Positions 9,801-22,311 of a DNA stretch of 64,000 nucleotides are shown here, in pieces. The DNA comes from Lotus japonicus (Eukaryota > Streptophyta > Magnoliopsida > Fabales > Fabaceae). The position numbers and the translations under genes are program-made. The stretch is from the NCBI RefSeq assembly GCF_012489685.1, contig NC_080043.1:40749127-40813126 (forward strand). Direction: 5' to 3'. The notes under the pieces are model-generated. The model searched no databases. It saw only the letters and a program-made list of their open reading frames with translations, and had not been told where the DNA came from. Each line of letters starts with the position of its first letter. The first letter of the stretch is position 1.

Positions 9801-12586
9801 GGGGGAGGAGAATCCGATTTTTCGAAAACTTGTCTTAACGCGTTAGATTGTCGTACCACGGAGTAGTAGTGTACTGTGTAACCCTAGACTCTTTGATTGC
9901 TGAGTTTCTGACTCTTGGTGTTGATTTCTGTGATTTTTGCTTAAGGTTCGTTTGAGGAGATTCCAAGAAACCAAGGAGAAAGAGCTTGAAGAACATTTGG
10001 AGGAGGAAGCTGGAAGACCCACCGGTGAGGGCTACTCTCTGAATTACTAGATAATGCTTTAGGTGTCGATGAAATTCGACTTGATTTATGTGTTATGCAC
10101 CTAATTGCTAAATGTCTGAAATGATTTCTGAGGCTTCGGCCGAACTTGTTGAGTACTTGATGCCATGATATTGTGTGCTAAATGATTCACATGCTATGTG
10201 CTACATGGTTAACTTAGGATGTGTTGGAATATGCTGTTATGTCTTTTGGTTGAGCTGTTTCAATGATGCTATTCCACTTGTACCTGAGATTCTGAAAAAG
10301 TGAGGATTACGGGCAGGTCATGCCGAATTTTTATGAGATTTTGAGAGAGTTTTAAAAGGACGAACGGAGTTCGGACCTTGTCATGCTCCAATGGATCGAG
10401 ACCTTCTCAGGGAATTACTTGGGTTTATGGGAACTTTGAACTCATAGGGAATACGATAAGACTAAAAAGAGCTATTTTTATAAAGAAATTCATAAGATAT
10501 TAAACAACCTCTAAACCTTTAAATAAAGATAACAATCTCGGATGCAAGCTTTGGATTGAAGGTTTAGTTTTGGGAAAATGAGAAGTGTCGTCGGATCCAA
10601 GTGTTGGGAAGATTTCGAGTTTTGGGTATGTTGATACTCATTCGCTCTGGGAGCAGTTTGTTTAGCCATCCAAGGGATGAGCCGAGAAGCTTCACGGAGG
10701 TGTGAGACCTTGTGAATGCGTGATACTCCACTGAGGCGTGAGACCTTGTGGGAAAGCATGGATCTTCACTGAGGCGTGAGACCTCGGTGAACAGCATGAA
10801 ACTTCATTGAAGCGTGAGACTTCGTGCAAGTGTGTAAATTCACTGAGGCGTGAGACCTTGTGAAAGCATAAAACTTCACTGAAGCGTGAGACTTTGTGAA
10901 TGTGTGAGACTCCACAGAAGCGTGAGACTTTGTGAGAGCATTGATGACTCGAAGAGTTGTCGTGAGTGGCTGCACTCTTTTGTTTATGATTAATTGTATT
11001 TTGTCGCAGAATCGACATTTACCTTAGGGTATTCTTTTAGAGACTTTAAGTTAATCTAGAACACGTGGCGACGTGTCGGGTGAGGTCGGAGACGTTGTTT
11101 GGCTAATCACTTGCATTCATGCACTCATTTTGAGGTTAATACACGGCGTGATACCGGACCTCGGTGGATTCCAAAATGGTCATAAGACCCGGATTTCCAT
11201 ATTTAGGACACTACGGTGGTCCTCAGTAGCAGACGGAATGGCAGACCTACGGGTTCACTGCTGATCTGACTACTTTTGTGTGGTGTAAGAGACACGCGAG
11301 CAGGAAGGTACCCACCGTGGCTGGTGTTAGGGCCGTCTCGTTGATGTCCATCCTTCTTCCGGAATGCATTTTGTTACCCAGCATTGCATTTCATGCAACA
11401 TACATGCTAACTTAGTTGCTGAGTGTGATTGGTAACTGTTTATCCTATTTTTGAGGCATGCTACTTGTTTTTATGGCTCTTTATATTTATTGTGATACAT
11501 GCAACCCTAGGAAGCTATCCCAAAACTTATAAGCCTGAGAGGCTAGTATTTATTATCCTATAATTATATCTGGCTTTATTAATTATATAATTCTTTGGAG
11601 TTGACCCTCGCGTCTGCTGTGTGTGTTTGGGCGGACTACGCCATTTGTCAGATGAGTATGGGGGATTGGTTTACCATGGTCAGCCCGTCAGGGGGGACCA
11701 GGTACGAGATGCTTGACCAAGACGACCCAGGTGCATGGGTGGTCGATCCCGAGGGCCACCGTGCGACCTACACCGGTCGGATCATGGAGGACCGTGTCGA
11801 TCGATTCGGACGCCTGACGGAGGGAGTGATGAGGAGGCACATAGTGAGCTTCAACCTGCCTCCAGGAGTACACTGTGGACCCGGCTTGGGAGTACCTCCA
11901 CCGCCACCATCTCCTTCAGATGATGAGGACCCTTCTGAGGAGTTGCCAGTAGGTGGGGCTTCGACGGAGTCTAGTCCGTCTACTGCTGCTGCTGTCGTTG
12001 CGGATCTCGTTCCGGGCCCCGAGCCCGAGAGTCCAGTGCGGGAGCGCATTGGGGTGGACAGAGAGGGCAGTGTTGAGTACGTCGACCTAGTCGTCCTGGA
12101 TGCAGTTTCGGATGACGACCGCGCTAGCATGTAGGATCGAGTGCTAGTGTGGGCTCCTCGGGTAGGGATAGTGTAGGAGTTGTGTCGATGCTCTGACCGT
12201 CATGCTTCCGTTTTGGGGACAGGGTAGTTTTCCTACCGGTAGCTTTTGTGTGGTTTCCTATGGAGATCGCAGAGAGCTGGTTGGATTTAGGGGGGTCTTT
12301 TCTTAGGCCGCTGGGCCAACTTGCTCTCAGTTTTTGTAGGTTAGTGTTGCGGACACAGCATCTTTATTTTGGACTGTACATATTGCCTTCGGGCGTTACT
12401 CTTTTCTGTCACCCGACACGAGGCATGTATATATAGTTGTATAGTAGTTCCTTTTATCTTTTGTTGGGGAGTCTTATTGCTTTCTGTCTTTAGTTATGTT
12501 GTCGAAAAAAAAATAATTCACGTTTTTCCGCTTAAAGTATTTTCTTTTGGTTACTAAAGTGACGCCACCGGAATCGGGGTGTTACA
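9801..12586 (+). repeat. 5' LTR of Tekay-like element, copy 2 (truncated by gap)
   Basis: This is the last 2786 bp of the LTR, matching 18594-21377. The differences I can see are one- or two-base indels, concentrated near the gap, for example at about 9861 and 9889. It ends TGTTACA directly before the primer site. Near-zero divergence from the 3' LTR means a very recent insertion if the indels are sequencing noise. The promoter half is missing in the gap. Confidence 0.9.
11652..12134 (+). CDS. LTR-internal open frame, 160 codons, unknown function (5' LTR copy 2)
   Basis: This GC-rich open frame lies in the 3' third of the LTR and runs from an ATG to a TAG. The N-terminal half looks folded: W29, DP at 32-33, YTG at 40-42, SFNLP at 66-70. 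The C-terminal half is proline- and acid-rich and probably disordered (PPPPPSPSDDEDPSEE and onward). The 3' LTR copy is at 20443-20925. A minus-strand frame at 25928-26329 in a different, diverged long LTR has W, [DE]P, YTG and SF-x-[LM]-P at almost the same spacing followed by a proline-rich tail, so the two look homologous. I do not recognise a named domain. It could be an accessory protein of these elements, a captured host fragment, or a chance open frame in GC-rich sequence. Confidence 0.45.
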   Translation: MSMGDWFTMVSPSGGTRYEMLDQDDPGAWVVDPEGHRATYTGRIMEDRVDRFGRLTEGVMRRHIVSFNLPPGVHCGPGLGVPPPPPSPSDDEDPSEELPVGGASTESSPSTAAAVVADLVPGPEPESPVRERIGVDREGSVEYVDLVVLDAVSDDDRASM

Positions 12587-12590
12587 TTTG

Positions 12591-12602
12591 TGGTATCAGA
12601 GC
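12591..12602 (+). other. Primer binding site, copy 2
   Basis: TGGTATCAGAGC lies four bases after the 5' LTR. It is complementary to initiator methionine tRNA, as in copy 1. Confidence 0.9.
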
Positions 12603-12799
12603 TTAGTCGAGTCTTTCGGGAGTCTTTGGGGAATAGGTCTTCTGTGCTAGGTTGTGTGACTCTGCAAAGAGTAAAAATTGATTGTCTGCCAAGCGATTTT
12701 TCGCTTAGAATTGTTTGAAGTTATTGCTTAATCATATTGTATAGTTATTTTGGATGCTATCTTATGATGAGCACTAACTGTTTGTTAATTTAGCAGAAC

Positions 12800-15700
12800 A
12801 TGGTGAACGCTAACCAACTAGCTGAGATGATGGCCACTATGGCCCAAGCTGTGACTGCACAGGCAAACGATAATGCTATGAGGCGTGCTGCTGAGGAGGC
12901 ACGTGATCAGCACCAACGCCAGAGGGAAGTGACAATGGATCAGAACAGAGGCCTGAATGATTTTAGGAGACAGGATCCACCTAAGTTCTCGGGGGGTACG
13001 GACCCGGACAAAGCGGATCTCTGGATCCAGGAGATTGAAAAGATCTTCGGTGTATTGCAGACTGCTGAGGGGGCCAAGGTGGGAATGGCAACCTTTCTAC
13101 TGTTGGGTGATGCTGAGTACTGGTGGAGAGGCGCCAGAGGAATGATGGAAGCAAACAACCTGGAAGTGAACTGGACTTCGTTTCGTGCTGCTTTTCTGGA
13201 AAAGTATTTTCCAGATAGTGCGCGGGACGAGCGTGAGTCGCAATTCCTGACACTTCGTCAGGGTAGCATGTCCATTCCGGAATATGCTGCCAAGCTGGAA
13301 TCGTTGGCCAAGCACTTTCGATTCTTCCGCAATGGGGTCGATGAACCCTACATGTGCAAGCGCTTTGTGAATGGGCTGAGGCCCGATATTGAAGACTCGG
13401 TGAAACCGTTGGGGATCACTCGTTTTCAGACTTTGGTTGAGAAAGCCACTGAGGTGGAGATAATGAAGAACAGGAGACTGAACCGTGTTGGGACAGGAGG
13501 GCCGATGAGGTCGGGCTCTCAAAATTTTCAAGGCAGAGGGAGATTTCAGAGTAGGAAGCCGTATCAACGTCCTGCAGGTAGAGGAATTGCTTCAGGATCT
13601 TATAGGCCCATGGTGGGTACTGCTGGAGGTTCTGGAGGTCAGACTGTGAACAGGGAGATGACCTGTTACAGATGTGGGCAGCCTGGGCACTATGCCAATG
13701 CTTGTACTGACATGAGGCCCAAATGCTTTAACTGTAACAAGTTGGGGCATACTGCTGCTCAATGCAGAGCACCCAAGACAGAACCAGCTGTTAACACTGC
13801 TCGTGGGAAGCGTCCTGCTGCCAAGGCAAGAGTCTACACCATGGATGGTGAAGAAGCTGAAGGGGTTGATGGTCTGATCAGGGGAGATTGCGAGATTGAC
13901 GGTAATCTCCTAACTGTACTTTTTGATTCCGGAGCAACGCACTCTTTTATCTCTAGGGAATGTGCTACTAGATTAAAACTTCCCGTTACTGCTTTGAGTT
14001 TCGATCTTATAGTTACCACACCTGCCAAAACTCTGCTTGCCAATACTGCATGCATGTATTGCCCAGTAACCTATAGGGATAAAGTTTACCATGCTAACCT
14101 AGTGTGCCTAACTCTCAAGAACCTAGATGTTATCCTAGGGATGGACTGGTTGTCTCACTACCATTGTCTTCTGGACTGTAGCCGAAAGAGAGTGGTATTT
14201 CCTGACTCGGACCTTTCCGAGTATCTATCCGCCAATCATATTAATGTCTCTCTGAATGAAGGATCTCAAGAGTATTCAGTTTTGTTGAGCTTGGAGAGTA
14301 AAGGAAATTCGGAAGTGAGTAATATTCCAGTTGTGAGGGACTTCGCGGATGTTTTTCCTGTCGATGTACCTGGTTTGCCGCCTGTACGCGACATTGAGTT
14401 TGCTATTGACATTGTACCGGGAACAGGACCGATTTCGATTGCACCATATCGGATGGCACCTGCGGAATTGGTGGAGTTGAAGTCTCAACTTGAGGATCTT
14501 CTGTCGAAAGGATTCATCCGACCAAGCGTTTCACCTTGGGGAGCACCCGTCTTATTGGTGAAGAAGAAGGATGGGAAATCTAGACTTTGTGTCGACTATC
14601 GACAACTGAACAAAGTAACCGTCAAGAATAGGTATCCGCTACCCAGAATTGATGATTTGATGGATCAACTACGAGGAGCTGCGATATTCTCAAAGATAGA
14701 CCTGAAGTCGGGTTACCATCAAATTAGAGTAAAGACTGAGGATATCCAGAAGACGGCATTCCGGACTCGTTATGGACACTATGAGTATCTAGTGATGCCA
14801 TTTGGGGTGACAAACGCACCTGCTATCTTCATGGATTACATGAACAGGACATTCCATCCGTTCTTGGATCGATTCGTCGTGGTGTTTATCGACGACATTC
14901 TGATCTACTCAAAGAACGCTGAAGATCATGATGGGCACTTGCGTCAGGTTTTACAAGTGTTGAGAGAGACAAAGTTGTACGCCAACCCTTCTAAGTGTGA
15001 ATTTTGGCTCGAAGAGGTAAAATTCTTGGGCCATGTGATCTCTAAAGAAGGTATAGCTGTGGATCCAGCAAAGGTAGAGACGGTGTTGTCATGGGAACGG
15101 CCAAAGACCGTGACTGAGATCAGGAGTTTTGTCGGTTTGGCGGGATACTATCGTCGCTTCATTGAGAATTTCGCCAAGATCGTTGGACCCTTGACTCAAC
15201 TTACGAGAAAGGATCAACCTTTTGCATGGACCGAAGCGTGCGAAACTAGCTTTCAGACAATGAAGGAACGTTTGACGACATCACCTGTACTCGTCTTACC
15301 GCAACCAGAGGAACCGTATGAAGTGTACTGTGATGCTTCGCATCAAGGTTTGGGATGTGTGCTGATGCAGCATCGGAAAGTGGTGGCTTATGCTTCACGA
15401 CAACTGAAGACTCATGAGAAGAACTATCCGACTCATGACTTAGAACTTGCTGCCATTGTGTTTTCGTTGAAGATCTGGAGACATCACTTATATGGATGCA
15501 ATTTCACCATATTTAGCGATCACAAGAGCTTGAAGTACTTGTTTGACCAGAAGGAGTTGAACATGAGACAACGACGTTGGATGGAGTTTCTCAAGGATTA
15601 CGATTTTACCTTACAGTACCATCCTGGAAAAGCTAATGTTGTTGCTGATGCATTGAGCAGGAAAATGCATATCTCGTCAATGATGGTGAAGGAGCTACAA

Positions 15701-17218
15701 CTGCTGGAACAATTCCGAGATTTGAGTTTGGACGTAAGAGTATCCGAGGGAGAACTGAGGTTCGGGATGATCAGGATTACCAATGGATTGATGGAAGAAA
15801 TCCGAGACCAACAGTTACAAGATGAATTTTTACTCGGAAAAAGGAATTTGGTAATTCAGGGTAAGGACCCGGAATTCAAGGTAGGAAGTGACAATATCCT
15901 ACGGTGTAAGGGTAGAGTTTGCGTACCCAACAACCCTGACCTAAGGAGGTTGATACTGGACGAAGGTCACAAAAGTAAGCTGAGTATTCACCCTGGAATG
16001 AAAAAGATGCACCAGGACTTGAAGGTGAATTTTTGGTGGCCAGGAATGAAAAGACAAGTGGCAGAATACGTAGCTGCATGTTTGACCTGTCAAAAGGCGA
16101 AGGTGGAACATCAGAAATCTGCGGGTATGCTACAAAGCTTGGATGTACCTCAATGGAAATGGGATAGCATATCGATGGATTTTGTCGTGGCGTTACCAAG
16201 AACTCAAAGAGGATATGACTCGATTTGGGTAATCGTGGATCGACTGACTAAGTCGGCTCATTTCATACCGGTGAGAACTACGTACAATGTGGATAAGCTA
16301 TCAGAGATTTATATAGCTGAGATTGTGCGACTTCATGGAGTGCCAACAAGTATCGTTTCCGATAGAGACCCGAAGTTTACTTCACATCTGTGGGGAGCTC
16401 TTCATGAGGCTTTGGGAACGAGGCTGAGATTAAGCTCTGCTTATCATCCACAGACTGATGGGCAAACTGAGAGAACTATCCAATCATTGGAGGATTTGCT
16501 ACGAGCTTGCGTGTTAGACAATAAGGGCAGTTGGGACACCCTATTGCCACTGATTGAATTCACATATAACAACAGTTTTCATACGACCATAGGTATGGCA
16601 CCGTATGAGGCATTGTATGGCCGCAAGTGTAGAACACCTTTATGTTGGTATCAAGATGGAGAGAATTTGTTAGTAGGACCGGAACTTCTGCAACAGACAA
16701 CTGAGAAGATTAAACAGATCAGGGAAAAGATGAAGGCTTCTCAGAGTAGACAGAAGAGCTATGCAGATCAAAGGCGCAGAACCCTGGAATTTGAAGAAGG
16801 GGATCATGTGTTTTTACGAGTTACCCAGACTACAGGAGTTGGTCGAGCAATCAAGTCAAGAAAGCTGACGCCAAAGTTCATTGGACCTTATCAGATTACT
16901 CGTCGTGTAGGACCGGTAGCTTATCAGATCGCACTACCGCCTTTTCTATCAAACGTTCACGATGTATTCCATGTGTCACAACTGCGGAAGTATATTGCTG
17001 ATCCGATGCACGTCATCGAGCTGGATGACATTGAGTTGAAGGATAACTTGTCTTTCGAGACACCGCCAATCAGCATTGGTGACACAAGGGTAAAGCAGTT
17101 GAGGGGTAAAGAGATCGAGTTAGTGAAGGTTATTTGGAACGAGGACACCGGCGATGCAACGTGGGAGCTGAAGGAAAAGATCAAGGAACAGTATCCAGAA
17201 CTTTTTACTGACCCTTAA
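12800..17218 (+). CDS. gag-pol: Tekay/Del-like chromovirus gag-pol polyprotein, intact, 1472 aa
   Basis: This single frame encodes all proteins needed to copy and integrate a Ty3/gypsy element. In order: capsid region (about 95-200), two CCHC zinc knuckles (289-302, 309-322), aspartic protease ([12 protein letters not shown]376), reverse transcriptase (about 575-750, FIDDILIYS with D698 and D699), RNase H (D845 in [11 protein letters not shown]-like [10 protein letters not shown]), integrase with an HHCC zinc site, DD35E core D1127/D1188/E1224 and a GPY/F-type C-terminus. The last about 40 residues ([15 protein letters not shown]) look like a divergent chromodomain, which in this lineage directs integration to heterochromatin. 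The start is the first ATG after the primer site. There are no stops or shifts, and the flanking LTRs are almost identical, so the element may be capable of movement. Lineage is inferred from motif order, long LTRs and tail. Confidence 0.95.
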   Translation: MVNANQLAEMMATMAQAVTAQANDNAMRRAAEEARDQHQRQREVTMDQNRGLNDFRRQDPPKFSGGTDPDKADLWIQEIEKIFGVLQTAEGAKVGMATFLLLGDAEYWWRGARGMMEANNLEVNWTSFRAAFLEKYFPDSARDERESQFLTLRQGSMSIPEYAAKLESLAKHFRFFRNGVDEPYMCKRFVNGLRPDIEDSVKPLGITRFQTLVEKATEVEIMKNRRLNRVGTGGPMRSGSQNFQGRGRFQSRKPYQRPAGRGIASGSYRPMVGTAGGSGGQTVNREMTCYRCGQPGHYANACTDMRPKCFNCNKLGHTAAQCRAPKTEPAVNTARGKRPAAKARVYTMDGEEAEGVDGLIRGDCEIDGNLLTVLFDSGATHSFISRECATRLKLPVTALSFDLIVTTPAKTLLANTACMYCPVTYRDKVYHANLVCLTLKNLDVILGMDWLSHYHCLLDCSRKRVVFPDSDLSEYLSANHINVSLNEGSQEYSVLLSLESKGNSEVSNIPVVRDFADVFPVDVPGLPPVRDIEFAIDIVPGTGPISIAPYRMAPAELVELKSQLEDLLSKGFIRPSVSPWGAPVLLVKKKDGKSRLCVDYRQLNKVTVKNRYPLPRIDDLMDQLRGAAIFSKIDLKSGYHQIRVKTEDIQKTAFRTRYGHYEYLVMPFGVTNAPAIFMDYMNRTFHPFLDRFVVVFIDDILIYSKNAEDHDGHLRQVLQVLRETKLYANPSKCEFWLEEVKFLGHVISKEGIAVDPAKVETVLSWERPKTVTEIRSFVGLAGYYRRFIENFAKIVGPLTQLTRKDQPFAWTEACETSFQTMKERLTTSPVLVLPQPEEPYEVYCDASHQGLGCVLMQHRKVVAYASRQLKTHEKNYPTHDLELAAIVFSLKIWRHHLYGCNFTIFSDHKSLKYLFDQKELNMRQRRWMEFLKDYDFTLQYHPGKANVVADALSRKMHISSMMVKELQLLEQFRDLSLDVRVSEGELRFGMIRITNGLMEEIRDQQLQDEFLLGKRNLVIQGKDPEFKVGSDNILRCKGRVCVPNNPDLRRLILDEGHKSKLSIHPGMKKMHQDLKVNFWWPGMKRQVAEYVAACLTCQKAKVEHQKSAGMLQSLDVPQWKWDSISMDFVVALPRTQRGYDSIWVIVDRLTKSAHFIPVRTTYNVDKLSEIYIAEIVRLHGVPTSIVSDRDPKFTSHLWGALHEALGTRLRLSSAYHPQTDGQTERTIQSLEDLLRACVLDNKGSWDTLLPLIEFTYNNSFHTTIGMAPYEALYGRKCRTPLCWYQDGENLLVGPELLQQTTEKIKQIREKMKASQSRQKSYADQRRRTLEFEEGDHVFLRVTQTTGVGRAIKSRKLTPKFIGPYQITRRVGPVAYQIALPPFLSNVHDVFHVSQLRKYIADPMHVIELDDIELKDNLSFETPPISIGDTRVKQLRGKEIELVKVIWNEDTGDATWELKEKIKEQYPELFTDP

Positions 17219-17241
17219 GTTTCGAGGTCGAAACTTTCTTT

Positions 17242-17255
17242 TTGGAGGGTAGTAA
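17242..17255 (+). other. Polypurine tract, copy 2
   Basis: TTGGAGGGTAGTAA lies just before the LTR start at 17256, identical to copy 1. Confidence 0.75.
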
Positions 17256-17926
17256 TGTAAGGCCCAAGTTTTAACGCTTTGGATAAGTGAATAAAATAAA
17301 AGAGTTATTTGATTAAGATAAATTTGGGAAGGAAAGAGGTTCAGGAAAAGTCCAAGAATGTATCGAAAAACCGAAAGAGTTATAGCACAACTAACATACG
17401 CTTAATCCTAGGTCAAAGGTATTAGTGAATAGTTAATTTACGTTTTAGGACACGATGGAAACTAATTCCAAAAATCCTCAGAGAAATGTTAGAACTTCTC
17501 TTTTCCGTCCTTAAACAACCATTTCGATGCAAAATCCTGGAAAGTACGAACGTCAAATTTCAATTCTCGGAAGTTTGCCGAAACGGAATCCCTGATAGTT
17601 CGAAAAACCTAAGATCGACAGACGATGAAGACTTTTTCTATCCGGAAACTCAAAAGAAGATTCCACCCGCGTTCTCCTACTTCTCTCATCATTCCTAATC
17701 TTTCTTCAGAAGGAAGTTTTCTCATCCGACGATCACTGCAAAAAGTAGTTTTTCGGGATAAACCGACTTACACCGACCTATGCCGATTTTGGATCTTTTG
17801 GTTTAATTCCAAGAATTCTATTTTGAGTTCTGGAATTCTGTCGCCAGAACCTATCTTAGAATGCGCAGAGGAACGCGCAGGAAAAATCGGAATCGCAAAA
17901 AATCATTTTTCCGTTTTTTCCAAAAC

Positions 17927-17936
17927 CTATAAATAG
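17927..17936 (+). promoter_or_regulatory. LTR TATA box, copy 2
   Basis: CTATAAATAG lies 671 bp into the LTR, at the same offset as in copy 1. In a 3' LTR it could also drive transcription outward into the hAT flank. Confidence 0.55.
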
Positions 17937-20442
17937 TTGAAAAATTAGATTTTTTTTTCACAAAACCCATTTTCCCCACCCCTCCAAAACCGCGAGTTCC
18001 TAGAGAGAGAGAGAGATCCGGATCTTCGTCGTTTCTTGCCCGTTTGCTTCACCGTTCGTCACTAATCGAAGACCTCGAGGTAGGTAATCTATACTCTCCT
18101 TCGAATCGTCGTTTCTGTCCATTTCTCCTGCGACTTTCTGAGTTCAAAATTTTGAGGTTTTTGAAAAACTGTTCAAATCAGTTGATTTCAGCGTCTAAAC
18201 TTCTTCCCTGCATGCTCCTGAGCGTGTTCTGCGGATTAGATTTTGTCAAATGTCGACGAAATGCCGCCGGGATCAATTTCTACCCTAAATACCCATTTTT
18301 CGCCAAAGTCGCAACCTTTACGCTCTAATCTATCGACTTGGCTTAGTGCTAGTAGGATTTGTCGTCATAAACGTCGTTGTGGACGTCCCCATCCAATTTG
18401 TTTTTCAAAAATCCAATTTTGAAATTCTGAGCTAAAAATAATGACCAAACTACCCCTATATCAGTTTTCGATCCGAAAATTTTTCCGAGCCTAGAACCGT
18501 CTTAGTTACGGCTTATGTTAACCTAGGAACCGAGTTTGATCGAAGAAAAATCGACCCTCCCAATTAAGGAAAGTGGCCGAGAGCTATATCAAGGGGGGAG
18601 GAGAATCCGATTTTTCGAAAACTTGTCTTAACGCGTTAGATTGTCGTACCACGGAGGTAGTAGTGTACTGTGTAACCCTAGGGCTCTTTGATTGCTGAGT
18701 TTCTGACTCTTGGTGTTGATTTCTGTGATTTTTGCTTAAGGTTCGTTTGAGGAGATTCCAAGAAACCAAGGAGAAGAGCTTGAAGAACATTTGGAGGAGG
18801 AAGCTGGAAGACCCACCGGTGAGGGCTACTCTCTGAATTACTAGATAATGCTTTAGGTGTCGATGAAATTCGACTTGATTTATGTGTTATGCACCTAATT
18901 GCTAAATGTCTGAAATGATTTCTGAGGCTTCGGCCGAACTTGTTGAGTACTTGATGCCATGATATTGTGTGCTAAATGATTCACATGCTATGTGCTACAT
19001 GGTTAACTTAGGATGTGTTGGAATATGCTGTCTATGTCTTTTGGTTGAGCTGTTTCAATGATGCTATTCCACTTGTACCTGAGATTCTGAAAAAGTGAGG
19101 ATTACGGGCAGGTCATGCCGAATTTTTATGAGATTTTGAGAGAGTTTTAAAAGGACGAACGGAGTTCGGACCTTGTCATGCTCCAATGGATCGAGACCTT
19201 CTCAGGGAATTACTTGGGTTTATGGGAACTTTGAACTCATAGGGAATACGATAAGACTAAAAAGAGCTATTTTTATAAAGAAATTCATAAGATATTAAAC
19301 AACCTCTAAACCTTTAAATAAAGATAACAATCTCGGATGCAAGCTTTGGATTGAAGTTTAGTTTTGGAAAATGAGAAGTGTCGTCGGATCCAAGTGTTGG
19401 GAAGATTTCGAGTTTTGGGTATGTTGATACTCATTCGCTCTGGGAGCAGTTTGTTTAGCCATCCAAGGGATGAGCCGAGAAGCTTCACGGAGGTGTGAGA
19501 CCTTGTGAATGCGTGATACTCCACTGAGGCGTGAGACCTTGTGGAAAGCATGGATCTTCACTGAGGCGTGAGACCTCGTGAACAGCATGAAACTTCATTG
19601 AAGCGTGAGACTTCGTGCAAGTGTGTAAATTCACTGAGGCGTGAGACCTTGTGAAAGCATAAAACTTCACTGAAGCGTGAGACTTTGTGAATGTGTGAGA
19701 CTCCACAGAAGCGTGAGACTTTGTGAGAGCATTGATGACTCGAAGAGTTGTCGTGAGTGGCTGCACTCTTTTGTTTATGATTAATTGTATTTTGTCGCAG
19801 AATCGACATTTACCTTAGGGTATTCTTTTAGAGACTTTAAGTTAATCTAGAACACGTGGCGACGTGTCGGGTGAGGTCGGAGACGTTGTTTGGCTAATCA
19901 CTTGCATTCATGCACTCATTTTGAGGTTAATACACGGCGTGATACCGGACCTCGGTGGATTCCAAAATGGTCATAAGACCCGGATTTCCATATTTAGGAC
20001 ACTACGGTGGTCCTCAGTAGCAGACGGAATGGCAGACCTACGGGTTCACTGCTGATCTGACTACTTTTGTGTGGTGTAAGAGACACGCGAGCAGGAAGGT
20101 ACCCACCGTGGCTGGTGTTAGGGCCGTCTCGTTGATGTCCATCCTTCTTCCGGAATGCATTTTGTTACCCAGCATTGCATTTCATGCAACATACATGCTA
20201 ACTTAGTTGCTGAGTGTGATTGGTAACTGTTTATCCTATTTTTGAGGCATGCTACTTGTTTTTATGGCTCTTTATATTTATTGTGATACATGCAACCCTA
20301 GGAAGCTATCCCAAAACTTATAAGCCTGAGAGGCTAGTATTTATTATCCTATAATTATATCTGGCTTTATTAATTATATAATTCTTTGGAGTTGACCCTC
20401 GCGTCTGCTGTGTGTGTTTGGGCGGACTACGCCATTTGTCAG

Positions 20443-20925
20443 ATGAGTATGGGGGATTGGTTTACCATGGTCAGCCCGTCAGGGGGGACCAGGTACGAGA
20501 TGCTTGACCAAGACGACCCAGGTGCATGGGTGGTCGATCCCGAGGGCCACCGTGCGACCTACACCGGTCGGATCATGGAGGACCGTGTCGATCGATTCGG
20601 ACGCCTGACGGAGGGAGTGATGAGGAGGCACATAGTGAGCTTCAACCTGCCTCCAGGAGTACACTGTGGACCCGGCTTGGGAGTACCTCCACCGCCACCA
20701 TCTCCTTCAGATGATGAGGACCCTTCTGAGGAGTTGCCAGTAGGTGGGGCTTCGACGGAGTCTAGTCCGTCTACTGCTGCTGCTGTCGTTGCGGATCTCG
20801 TTCCGGGCCCCGAGCCCGAGAGTCCAGTGCGGGAGCGCATTGGGGTGGACAGAGAGGGCAGTGTTGAGTACGTCGACCTAGTCGTCCTGGATGCAGTTTC
20901 GGATGACGACCGCGCTAGCATGTAG
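20443..20925 (+). CDS. LTR-internal open frame, 160 codons (3' LTR copy 2)
   Basis: This has the same coordinates within the LTR as 11652-12134 and is open over the whole length, ending at the same TAG. Two intact copies and one shifted copy are expected from LTR identity, so this copy adds no independent evidence of selection. Confidence 0.45.
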   Translation: MSMGDWFTMVSPSGGTRYEMLDQDDPGAWVVDPEGHRATYTGRIMEDRVDRFGRLTEGVMRRHIVSFNLPPGVHCGPGLGVPPPPPSPSDDEDPSEELPVGGASTESSPSTAAAVVADLVPGPEPESPVRERIGVDREGSVEYVDLVVLDAVSDDDRASM

Positions 20926-21377
20926 GATCGAGTGCTAGTGTGGGCTCCTCGGGTAGGGATAGTGTAGGAGTTGTGTCGATGCTCTGACCGTCATGCTTCC
21001 GTTTTGGGGACAGGGTAGTTTTCCTACCGGTAGCTTTTGTGTGGTTTCCTATGGAGATCGCAGAGAGCTGGTTGGATTTAGGGGGGTCTTTTCTTAGGCC
21101 GCTGGGCCAACTTGCTCTCAGTTTTTGTAGGTTAGTGTTGCGGACACAGCATCTTTATTTTGGACTGTACATATTGCCTTCGGGCGTTACTCTTTTCTGT
21201 CACCCGACACGAGGCATGTATATATAGTTGTATAGTAGTTCCTTTTATCTTTTGTTGGGGAGTCTTATTGCTTTCTGTCTTTAGTTATGTTGTCGAAAAA
21301 AAAATAATTCACGTTTTTCCGCTTAAAGTATTTTCTTTTGGTTACTAAAGTGACGCCACCGGAATCGGGGTGTTACA

Positions 21378-22027
21378 GATGATCTTTCTAGAATGTACAA
21401 CTGGTATGCTTCAGCCCATGAGGAACAGAACAGATTTTTGCAATCATCTCATGGCCCTTTGGAGGGGAGTGGACAAGGTGCACCATCTGCTCCGGTTGAA
21501 TGTTCATCATTTTTAGAACGGGCAGATGCTTTTAAGAAGCATTTAAAGGAGAAAAAGTTCAATTGATAGAAAAAGTGAGCTTGAGACATACTTAAGTGAA
21601 GCTAATGTTGAACGAAAAGAAAAATTTGACTTGCAATTATGGTGGAAGCGAAATTCTGGTAGGTTCCCTATACTTTCTTCCATGGTGCGAGATGTCCTTG
21701 CAACCCCTGTTTCAACCGTGGCATCAGAGAGTGCATTAAGCATTGGTGGTAGGGTGTTGGAGCCCTTTAGAAGCTCCCTTAGCCGAAAAATTGCTGAGGG
21801 TCTGATTTGTGCCCAGAAATGGTTGAAGCCTTCTCTTTACCAATTCAAAGATCAAGACCTTGATGAGGAGTGGGAGCTTAATGATGAGATTGTAGCAGGT
21901 ATTGTTGTTTTGTTCTCTTTTATTATGTGTTATACTATTGTGTTTTTTTTATAACAAAGAATTACAAGCAGAAACAAGTTCTATGACCCCAGGTGGATCA
22001 ACTTCAGCAGCTGGAACATCCTCCTAG
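21378..22027 (+). pseudogene. hAT transposase 3' exons (RICESLEEPER-like), copy 2
   Basis: These are the better-read version of the exons at 8883-9530. The penultimate exon ends at the donor 21898/21899; the last exon is 21960-22027. The junction restores a GAA codon and the frame continues through ELQAETSSM to TAG. The C-terminal hAT dimerisation region is complete (about 85 residues). A one-base shift near 21551-21565 breaks the frame upstream of it. The retrotransposon sits directly against this exon, so it appears to have split the gene. The upstream half is not visible. Confidence 0.75.
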
Positions 22028-22311
22028 CTAATGAATATTGGCTAAAAGTGCAACTTAAAAGTACAATTTCCCTTGAACTTTTAAATTTTCCTCTAAGTAC
22101 TTAAGTTAGCCAATTCTGATGTACTTATTTATTTTATGTATCTGTTACAGGTGGTTGTCTTTTTTGGAGTCATTTGCAGGTCAAATGACTCACTATAATA
22201 TTATATAGTATATGTAGGTTATTTTGCAAGCATTGTAGAAGGTTGTGATGAACCTGTTTTTTGGGAGGTTTGTACCACATGTCAAACTGTTTTGAATTTG
22301 ATATTTGTTTT

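Larger units (their letters stand above)
17256..21377 (+). repeat. 3' LTR of Tekay-like element, copy 2 (4122 bp)
   Basis: This is the complete LTR, TGTAA...TTACA, between the polypurine tract and the hAT flank. A TATA box lies at 17927-17936, the 37-bp repeat block at 19483-19731 and the internal open frame at 20443-20925. It is the best full-length LTR in the window. Confidence 0.93.
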
